Shown here: positions 1 to 6,429 of the stretch, piece after piece
Numbering within the stretch: the stretch's first letter is position 1
Layout: each line of letters begins with the position of its first letter
DNA from: CAYLNM01 sp964385045
GTDB lineage: Bacteria; Planctomycetota; Phycisphaerae; Phycisphaerales; SM1A02
Direction: 5' to 3'
Length of the DNA stretch: 14,435 nt
Assembly: GCA_964385045.1 (NCBI GenBank)
Contig: CAYLNM010000120.1
Coordinates: 1 to 14,435, forward strand
Position numbers and translations under genes: made by a program
Notes under the pieces: generated by a model
The model's input: only the letters and a program-made list of their open reading frames with translations
What the model was told of the DNA's origin: nothing
Database searches by the model: none

Positions 1-1085
1 GGGGCAGGGGTGGGCGGGGCGGTCCGGTCGGCGCCGGCGGCGGCGGCCGCGACGTCGGTCGCGACGGGGCCTCGGGCGCCGACCTCGTCGCGATCGCGTC
101 CGCCGTCGCGGCGGCCCCCGGTCGTGACCGGAGCGGGCGATCGCTCGCCGCCGGATGCCTCGGTGCTTCGCGGCGCGGCACGCGCGGTGTCTGGGGCGTC
201 CGGGGCGCCGCTGGCGTCCTCGGCCTCGGATCCGCCCGCCGCGCCAGTGGCCTCCCGGGCCATCTCCTGCCGCGCCCGCGACGCGGTGCGGTCCGCCTGC
301 GCCGCCACCCGCCGATCCTGCGGGGACGGCTCCGCCGGGGCGAGGGCCGCGGCGCGGACGACCTGCATCTTCGCGACGGTCGCCTCCGGGTCGCCGCGGA
401 CCGGCGAGGCGTCGATCGGCACCGAGCCGCCGGTGGCGTAGCGGCGACCGTCGGGCCCGTCGGTGTACTCGTAGGAGATGGCCCCGGCGTATCGGCCCCC
501 GACCGACTTGTGGGCCTGCTCGTGAGCCCGGACCTCGGCGTCGCGGGCCCGCAGCTCCTCCACCCGTCGCTGCTCGCGATCGCTGAGCGGCTCGCCGTCG
601 ACGCCGCGGGCGCCGGTCGAGCCCTCCCTGCCGGCCACGGTGCCCGCGGCCTCCGCCGACTCGCCCCGGGCCCGCGGGGCGTCGCCGGTGTCGTCGGTCG
701 TCGCGGGTGCCCCGTTGGTCCCGGCGTTCCCGCCGGGCCCGCTGGTGCCGGTCCCGGCCGTCCCGGCGGACCCCGCCGGCGGCGCCGCCGCCGGTGCCCC
801 GCCCGAGACCGATCCGTCCCCGCCGGGCTCGCGAGCGCCGTCTCGGCCGGCGCGGGCTTCTCCGTCACCGCCCGCGTCCGCCCCGGGCTCCGCCCGCGCC
901 GCCGGCGAGAGCCACAGCTCGTCGGGGCGCCGCGCGGCGGTCCCGCTCCCGGCCCCCGCCGGATCGGCCGCCCGGTCCTCACCGCTGTCCGGCCCGGTCT
1001 CCGGCCCGGGCGGCACCGGCGCGACCATCCGCGGCCCGAGCGGGGCCACGCCGGTCAGCAGGGCGGCGGACTGGAGGATCGCGAG
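1..1085 (-). CDS. SprA-related putative zinc metalloprotease (partial at both ends)
   Basis: The minus-strand frame is open from the gap edge to position 1, so the start codon lies in the gap and the stop lies outside the window. The conserved core is encoded at about 360-600: LSDREQRRVEELRARDAEV, then RAHEQAH (codons 510-530), then a Gly/Tyr-rich stretch (GGRYAGAISYEYTDGPDGRR), then GGSVPID and KMQVVRAAALAPAEPSPQDR. This order matches the SprA-related family (putative metalloprotease CJM1_0395 type), and HEQAH fits the HExxH zinc site. No biochemical activity is established for most members, so protease function is inferred. Upstream of the core are about 150 residues rich in Gly, Ala, Pro, Thr and Asp, probably a disordered linker. 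The visible N-terminal part reads LAILQSAALLTGVAPLGPR. The region past the core, towards position 1, is also Ala/Arg/Asp-rich and low in complexity. Family assignment is fairly sure; length is unknown. Confidence 0.85.
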
Positions 1086-1185
1086 NNNNNNNNNNNNNNN
1101 NNNNNNNNNNNNNNNNNNNNNNNNNNNNNNNNNNNNNNNNNNNNNNNNNNNNNNNNNNNNNNNNNNNNNNNNNNNNNNNNNNNNN
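1086..1185. other. Assembly gap of 100 N
   Basis: Exactly 100 unknown bases, which is the usual placeholder for a scaffold gap of unknown size. The true distance between the SprA-related gene and the dihydrolipoyl dehydrogenase gene cannot be read. The start of the SprA-related gene, and possibly another gene, is hidden here. Confidence 0.99.
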
Positions 1186-1198
1186 CCCGCCGGAACGA

Positions 1199-1230
1199 CC
1201 GCGGGGCCGCGCTCGTGCGCGGCCCCGCGG
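1199..1230 (-). terminator. Strong GC hairpin downstream of the dihydrolipoyl dehydrogenase gene
   Basis: A perfect 14-bp inverted repeat (CCGCGGGGCCGCGC and its complement) encloses a 4-base TCGT loop. It sits 44 bases past the stop codon of the lpdA gene, where a terminator would be expected. No T-run follows the stem on the minus strand (it reads TCGTTCCGG). It is therefore a terminator-like or mRNA-end-stabilising hairpin rather than a textbook intrinsic terminator. A four-base alternative extension (GACC/GGTC) is possible with a two-base bulge. Confidence 0.6.
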
Positions 1231-1274
1231 GGTCGGTCCCGATCACGTCGCGTTCGCGGCCGCCGCCGGCGGGC

Positions 1275-2753
1275 TCACGCGTGGATCGTGCGCTTCTCGG
1301 TGTCGAGGGCCGCCTCGTGGATGCCCTCGTGCATCGTCGGGTGGGCGTGCATGGTGGAGATCAGGTCCTCGGCCGTCGCCTCGAGCCGCTTGGCCACCGC
1401 GATCTCGGCGATGAGCTCGGTGGCGTCCTCGCCGAAGATGTGGGCCCCGAGGATCTCGCCGTAGGGCTCGCTGACGACGAGCTTCACCAGGCCCTCGGTC
1501 GCCCCGACCGCGATCGCCTTGCCGTGGCTGCGGAGCTGGTAGGTGCCGACGCGGTACTTGATGCCCGCCTCCTTGGCCGCCCGCTCGGTCATGCCGATCG
1601 AGGCGACCTGCGGGTAGCAGTAGGTGCAGCCGGGGATCGCGTCGTAGTCCACGCCGAGGGTGTGGTGACCGGCCATCCGCTCGACCGCGGTGACCGCCTC
1701 CTCGCTGCCGACGTGGGCGAGCCACGGGGCGCCGATCACGTCGCCCGCGGCGTAGATGCCGGGCACGCTCGTCTGGTAGGTCGGCTCCTTCGACTCGCGG
1801 TAGTCGGTCCAGATGTGGTCCTTCTCGATCCGGATCCCGAGCGAGTCGTCGAAGAGCCCGTCGAAGCGGCCGCGGACGCCGATGGCGACCAGCACCGTCT
1901 CGAACTCCTTCTCGACGTCCTTCGAGTCGTCGTCGACGAGGCCGATCGTCACCTTCGCGCCGTTCCTGGTCTTCTCGAGCTTCTTGACCGTGCTCTTGAC
2001 GTGGAACGAGATGCCCTGCTTCTCGAAGACCTTGCGGGCCGCCTTCGAGACGTCGTCGTCCTCGACCGGCAGGATCCGGTCGAGCATCTCGACCACCGTG
2101 ACCTCGGTGCCGAAGGCGTTGTAGAAGTAGCCGAACTCCATGCCGATCGCGCCCGAGCCGATCACGAGCATCGACTTCGGCTTCTTCTTCAGGATCATCG
2201 CGTCGTACGAGGAGAGGATCGTCTCGCCGTCGCGGGGGGCGAAGGGCAGCTCCTTCGGGGCGGCGCCGGTGCAGATCATGATCCGGTCGGCGGTGAGCGT
2301 CTCCTTGACCTTCGAGCCGCCGTCGCCGTGGTAGTAGTCGCCGGTGGCGTCGCGGACCTCGACCGTGCACTTCCGGCCGCCGGTCGCCCCGCTGGTGATG
2401 CGCGCATGGCCGTCGTAGTGGTCGATCTTGTTCTTCTTGAACAGGAAGCCGACGCCGTTGTTGAGCTTGCCCGTGATGTCGCGGCTGCGGCCGATCACGC
2501 GGTCCCAGTCGACGTCGACGTCCTTGACCTTGATGCCCCACTCGTCGCCGTGCGTGATCGCGTGCTGGTACAGCTCGGCGTTGTGCAGCAGGGCCTTGGT
2601 CGGGATGCAGCCCCAGTTGAGGCAGACGCCGCCGAGCTTGTCGCGCTCGACGCAGGCGGTCTTCATGCCGAGCTGGGCGGCGCGGATGGCACCGACGTAG
2701 CCGGCGGGGCCGCCGCCGATGACGATGAGGTCGTAGTGCTTCGAGTCGGCCAC
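1275..2753 (-). CDS. lpdA: Dihydrolipoyl dehydrogenase (E3), 492 aa
   Basis: A flavoprotein disulfide reductase that reoxidises dihydrolipoamide on E2 subunits of 2-oxoacid dehydrogenase complexes (or on glycine cleavage H protein), passing electrons through FAD to NAD+ in the cytoplasm. Visible motifs: FAD-binding GGGPAG at residues 13-18; redox disulfide C44-LNWG-C49 within GGVCLNWGCIPTKALL; NAD-binding GSGAIG at 199-204; second FAD motif AAGD near 335-338; and the C-terminal catalytic HAHPTMHE with His471 and Glu476. All expected active-site residues are present. The length (492) is slightly above the usual 460-480, with loops near 120-150 and 270-285. Translation starts at GTG, supported by GAGGA six bases upstream. 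No E1 or E2 gene is adjacent, so the complex it serves cannot be told. Assignment is secure. Confidence 0.97.
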   Translation of the reverse strand: MADSKHYDLIVIGGGPAGYVGAIRAAQLGMKTACVERDKLGGVCLNWGCIPTKALLHNAELYQHAITHGDEWGIKVKDVDVDWDRVIGRSRDITGKLNNGVGFLFKKNKIDHYDGHARITSGATGGRKCTVEVRDATGDYYHGDGGSKVKETLTADRIMICTGAAPKELPFAPRDGETILSSYDAMILKKKPKSMLVIGSGAIGMEFGYFYNAFGTEVTVVEMLDRILPVEDDDVSKAARKVFEKQGISFHVKSTVKKLEKTRNGAKVTIGLVDDDSKDVEKEFETVLVAIGVRGRFDGLFDDSLGIRIEKDHIWTDYRESKEPTYQTSVPGIYAAGDVIGAPWLAHVGSEEAVTAVERMAGHHTLGVDYDAIPGCTYCYPQVASIGMTERAAKEAGIKYRVGTYQLRSHGKAIAVGATEGLVKLVVSEPYGEILGAHIFGEDATELIAEIAVAKRLEATAEDLISTMHAHPTMHEGIHEAALDTEKRTIHA

Positions 2754-2759
2754 GGAGGG

Positions 2760-2764
2760 TCCTC
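2760..2764 (-). promoter_or_regulatory. Ribosome binding site of the dihydrolipoyl dehydrogenase gene
   Basis: On the minus strand GAGGA stands six bases before the GTG codon at 2751-2753. This decides for a GTG start, since no ATG is found at this position. Confidence 0.75.
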
Positions 2765-3012
2765 GCTTCGGGTCACGGATGGGGCGGGCATCGTAGCGGT
2801 TGCGGGCGTGGGATTCCCGCCGCCGGGCGGCTCGCCGCGGCGGCTCTGGCGCGGTCGTGGCCTCCGGCGCCGGCGCCGGTGCCGATGCCGACGCGGCCGC
2901 CGGCGCCGCGAGCCGTCCGCCGAGAGGACGAATCCCCGCTCGGCGACGGGGGACGATGACGCGCCGGCACGGCGGGCCGGCCGCGGCGCCCCCGGTGGCC
3001 GCCGGACGCGGC

Positions 3013-6012
3013 TCAGGAGTCGAGGTCGCCCGGCCCGCCCACGGTGATCCGGACCGAGCTCGGGGCGGTGCCGGTCTCGTCGAACACCGAGAGGACGTTG
3101 CCCGACCGCCGCAGCCACGACCGCGGGATCATCATGCGGCTCTGGCGGGTGCCCGACCGCGCTCCCGAGCCGGCGGGCGAGATCGCGAACCGCCCGAGGT
3201 CGCGCCCGTTGACGAGGACGGCGCCGAGGCCCATGCCCTTGAGCTCGACCCGCACCGCCCCGTCCGCGATCGTGCCCGGCCGGTCGAAGCGGCAGCGCCA
3301 CCAGCAGGGGTCGCCCGCGAGCTCCTTCGCCTCGCTCGTGGTCACGGGCCGGAAGTCCGCGTCGGCGGGGCACGCCCAGCGCTCGAAGGCCCACTCGGCG
3401 TTGCCGCCGGTGACCTCGTCGACGACCTCGTACATCGCCAGGGCCGCGGCCACGTCCGATCCGTCGCCGGGCACGTCGACGCCGGGCTCGCCCTCGGGGG
3501 CGCCCTCGGCCATCGGGGCGAGCTCGAGCGGCGCGAAGTGCACGACGTTCCGGCCACGCTTGAACCACTCCGCCGCGGGATCGACGGCAAGGGTCGTCCA
3601 GCCGAGGCCGGTCATGCCGGCGTGGATGCCGACGGGGTGGTCGTTGACGAGGATGATGCCTGGCGTCGGGGCGTCGGCGACGTGGATCACCAGCGGGGAC
3701 TTGCGGGCGTGGCTGACGGTCCACTCGAACCGCCGCGAGCTCACGCCGCCGCGGCCGATCCCCTCGAGGAAGCCGCGGACGACGAAGGGATCGATCGCCT
3801 TGACGTCGACCGGCTTGCCCTTGCGGGCCGCGACCCGCTTCACCTCGACGAGGTGCCCGTGCAGGCCGGGGGCCCGGTCGAGGTCGTTGCCCGACGCGGG
3901 CCGGCCGAGGGTCTCGACCAGCGCGGTGAGCACCTGCTCGCCGCGCGTCACCTTCAGGTCGAAGGGCTCGCGCACTGCATCGGGGCCCACGCCCCACGTC
4001 GCGGCCGGCTCGCCGCCGATCCAGAACCGCACCCGGTTGCCCGCCCCCAGCGGCAGCACGGTGCGCTTCTTCTGGGCGCCGCTGCGCCAGGCGACGCGGT
4101 ACCAGCCGTAGCCGCTGCGGGCGCCGCACGCGGCGAGGGTCGAGGGGCCCTTGATGCGGGCGTAGCGGGGACTGTCGCCGTCGATCCGCGGGCGGGCGGG
4201 CGCCGCCTCCCAGTCACCGGTGCCGGAGGGCAGCCGCGGCTCGTCGCCGCCGGTCGCCGTCGCCGGGGCCGCGGTCGACTTCCGCGTCTTCTTCTTCGTC
4301 CGTCGTCCGCCGCCGGCCGCGATCGCCGTCCCGTCCGGCCCGATCGCGGGGATCGGCGGGCCGAGCTCGTCGGCCCGCACCCGGGTGAGCGTGAAGTCGT
4401 CCGACTCCGGGTCGGTGCGGACGACCCACGCGGTCGAGCCGCGGACCGACGCCCGCGGGCGGCCGTCGGGATCGAGGCCGGAGACGCCGACGTACACCGC
4501 GTCGCCGGAGGCGTAGGTCTCGTCGAGCTGCTCCTGCGAGACCACGACCACCGTGATGCCCTGGTGCTCGGTCACCTCGGGCCTGGCGGTCCGGCCCGAG
4601 GGCACGATCGACTCCATGGGCGTGCCGCCGATGGAGACGATCACCTGCGAGCCCTTCGCGCCGGCGAAGACGAGGATCCGGCGGTCGACGAACATCGCCG
4701 GGCAGCAGCTCGAGAAGTCGAGCCGGGCCCGGCCGCCGAGGTCCACGTCGATCGCGAACCACCCGACGCACTGGTCGCCGAGCTCCACCGGCAGCGAGAG
4801 GCCGCTGTCGAGCAGGAGCGTGGTGCTGGCGCCGGGGCGGTCGGCGAAGACGAAGAGGACGCGGCCGGCCGAGCCCCGCAGCGGGACCGCGACCACGCGG
4901 GCGGTGCCGCGGCCCGAGCCCGAGCCGGGCTCCGGGGGCATCTGCACCGTGGACTGGAACTCGGGGTCGAGGTCGGCGAACACGTGGCCGAAGCTCGAGG
5001 CGAAGCCCGCGAGCCGGCGGAGGCGGTGGAACAGCGGCCCGCGGTCGCCCGCCTCGCCGATCGGCGGGCCGAGCGCGGCGGCGGGCGTGGGCGTGCCGCC
5101 GTCCGGGCCGGGCTCGCGGCCGCCGAGGGCCGCGAGGTGCACGCCGCCGTGGAACGGGGCGATCACCGGCTGGGCGCCCGCGGCGAGGATGCTCGCGAGC
5201 CCGTGCAGCGCGGCGTCGGGGTCCATCGGCGCGGGCCTGGGGGCCTCGGCGGCGGGGCGGGCCGCGACCTCGTAGCGACTCACGATGCGCGGCACGTCGT
5301 CGCGGATCTCGCGCAGCTGCCGCAGGTTCGCGATCAGGTTGGTGGAGCCCTGCCAGGTGTCGATGGTGCCGAAGTCGTCGGTCCACAGGTCGTTGGCGTT
5401 CAGCAGCGGCACGTCGACGCCGCTCTCGCGGGCCATGCGGACCAGCTCGCCGAGGTAGGCCGCGGCCTCCTCCTCGTGCTCGCACCGCCAGCGGTGCTCG
5501 ACCTGCATGAGCAGGATCGGGCCGCCCTGGCTGACCTGCATCGGGGCGACGTGCTCGAAGAGCACCTTGAACCACTGGGCGACCCGGTCGAGGAAGGCCT
5601 CGGACGCGGTGCGGGCCACGACGGGGCCGGGCGGCGGGGCGTTCGAGCGTGAGCGGCCGGTCGCGGGCGGCGGCTCCACCTCGACGAGCCAGCCGGGCAG
5701 CCCGCCGCCGTCGAAGCCCTCCCCGACGTACGGGCCGATCCGCAGGATCACGTGCAGCCCGGCCGAACGGGCCTCGGCGAGGAAGGTCGGCAGGTCGGCG
5801 GGGCCCTCGAAGTCGAATCGCCCGGGCCGCGGCTCGTGGAGCAGCCACGGCACCGGCACCTCGACCGCGTTGCACCCGGCCTGCCGGACGTCGGCGAGGC
5901 GGGCCGGCCACTCGGCGGGATCGATGCGGGCGTAGCTGAGCGACGCGGCGACGATCCAGACGCGGCGGCCGTCCACGGTGAAGGACTGGCGGGTATGGGC
6001 GACGGTGGGCAT
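3013..6012 (-). CDS. GH35-type beta-galactosidase homologue, catalytic residues apparently lost, 999 aa
   Basis: Residues 8-340 follow the glycoside hydrolase 35 TIM barrel: DGRRVWIVAASLSYARI, WPARLADVRQAGCNAVEVPVPWLLHEPRPG, FDFEG, LHVILRIGPYVGEG (Glu98) and GGLPGWL, then GGPILLMQVEHRW, APFHGG and PIGEAG. Where active enzymes have E-N-E-Y (acid/base Glu second), this protein reads E172-H-R174-W. The nucleophile region reads IVSRYEVAAR. It is therefore probably a non-hydrolytic sugar-binding relative or an enzyme with altered chemistry. A basic linker (RRTKKKTRKS, 570-579) leads to beta-sandwich domains. The last of these (CWWRCRFD, then LKGMGLGAVLVNGRDLGRF, then IPRSWLRRSGNVLSVFDE) resembles the GH35 C-terminal galactose-binding-like domain. 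There is no signal peptide, so it is likely cytoplasmic. The frame is open further upstream to 6366, but that part is low-complexity Arg/Pro. The ATG at 6010-6012 directly precedes the conserved fold and has no clear ribosome site. Family is fairly sure; activity is uncertain. Confidence 0.85.
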   Translation of the reverse strand: MPTVAHTRQSFTVDGRRVWIVAASLSYARIDPAEWPARLADVRQAGCNAVEVPVPWLLHEPRPGRFDFEGPADLPTFLAEARSAGLHVILRIGPYVGEGFDGGGLPGWLVEVEPPPATGRSRSNAPPPGPVVARTASEAFLDRVAQWFKVLFEHVAPMQVSQGGPILLMQVEHRWRCEHEEEAAAYLGELVRMARESGVDVPLLNANDLWTDDFGTIDTWQGSTNLIANLRQLREIRDDVPRIVSRYEVAARPAAEAPRPAPMDPDAALHGLASILAAGAQPVIAPFHGGVHLAALGGREPGPDGGTPTPAAALGPPIGEAGDRGPLFHRLRRLAGFASSFGHVFADLDPEFQSTVQMPPEPGSGSGRGTARVVAVPLRGSAGRVLFVFADRPGASTTLLLDSGLSLPVELGDQCVGWFAIDVDLGGRARLDFSSCCPAMFVDRRILVFAGAKGSQVIVSIGGTPMESIVPSGRTARPEVTEHQGITVVVVSQEQLDETYASGDAVYVGVSGLDPDGRPRASVRGSTAWVVRTDPESDDFTLTRVRADELGPPIPAIGPDGTAIAAGGGRRTKKKTRKSTAAPATATGGDEPRLPSGTGDWEAAPARPRIDGDSPRYARIKGPSTLAACGARSGYGWYRVAWRSGAQKKRTVLPLGAGNRVRFWIGGEPAATWGVGPDAVREPFDLKVTRGEQVLTALVETLGRPASGNDLDRAPGLHGHLVEVKRVAARKGKPVDVKAIDPFVVRGFLEGIGRGGVSSRRFEWTVSHARKSPLVIHVADAPTPGIILVNDHPVGIHAGMTGLGWTTLAVDPAAEWFKRGRNVVHFAPLELAPMAEGAPEGEPGVDVPGDGSDVAAALAMYEVVDEVTGGNAEWAFERWACPADADFRPVTTSEAKELAGDPCWWRCRFDRPGTIADGAVRVELKGMGLGAVLVNGRDLGRFAISPAGSGARSGTRQSRMMIPRSWLRRSGNVLSVFDETGTAPSSVRITVGGPGDLDS

Positions 6013-6429
6013 GCGGGGGAGTCCGGGGGGCCGGGGGTCCGAGGGTCCGGGTCGGTGCCACCCGCGCCCCTCCGGCGAGGGCAGGGCGCGGTGGCGGGGG
6101 ACGGGCGTCGGCGGGGGGCGGCCGGATCGCCGGCGCGGGGCGCGAGGCTTCGGTCGCCGGCGGGACGGTCGGGCGGCGGCGTCCGCGTGGTGCGGGGTCG
6201 TGAGTCTACCCGCGGGGCGGCGCCACGGCCGCGCCAGCGGGGGTCGCGGAAGCGATCGCGCACCGTTTCCGCCCGCGCCGCGCCCGCATCCGCGCGGCGG
6301 GCGATCGGTGTCATGCACGTGGCCGCGACTGCCCCCGGCCCCGGCCGCGCCGGGGCCGCCGCGCATCGCCGCGACCTACAGTCCGCCCCGCCGCGTTCGT
6401 CCGGTTCCGCCGCGCTGAGAGATCCCCCC
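6013..6429. other. Divergent intergenic region between GH35-like and TolC-family genes
   Basis: This 417-base stretch separates two divergently transcribed genes and must hold both promoters. It is extremely GC-rich. The only AT-containing elements are TACAGT at 6377-6382 (plus strand, about 48 bases before the ATG, four of six matches to a -10 box) and TAGACT on the minus strand near 6209. Neither has a recognisable -35 partner at a proper distance, so promoter calls stay weak. The open frames that cross it are rich in Arg, Pro and Ala with no conserved motif, and I consider it noncoding. An in-frame ATG at 6313 could extend the TolC-family gene by 39 residues but would bury its lipoprotein signal. 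Confidence 0.6.
6020..6051. repeat. Four degenerate octamer repeats just upstream of the GH35-like gene
   Basis: Four consecutive 8-base units, AGTCCGGG, GGGCCGGG, GGTCCGAG and GGTCCGGG, lie eight bases before the ATG of the GH35-like gene, in its presumed leader. On the coding strand they read as C-rich units. They occupy the place where a Shine-Dalgarno sequence would be and none is visible there. Confidence 0.55.

Noticed and set aside
510..3047. Very long plus-strand open frame of about 845 codons opposite the dihydrolipoyl dehydrogenase gene, crossing the N-gap
   Set aside because: Its product is low-complexity Arg/Gly/Val/Asp without motifs. It is the antisense shadow of GC-rich coding sequence, and the minus strand encodes a complete, well-conserved enzyme.
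2663..4129. Minus-strand frame of about 488 codons overlapping the ends of the lpdA and GH35-like genes
   Set aside because: Out of frame with both conserved genes and dominated by Arg, Pro and Ala, so it is a shadow frame.
6013..6366. N-terminal extension of the GH35-like gene to an upstream start at 6366
   Set aside because: The extra 118 residues are Arg/Pro/Gly-rich with no signal peptide or fold. The family homology starts right after the ATG at 6012.
6377..6382. TACAGT as a -10 promoter box for the TolC-family gene
   Set aside because: No -35 hexamer is found 16-18 bases upstream. A four-of-six match is expected by chance, so it is mentioned only as part of the intergenic description.
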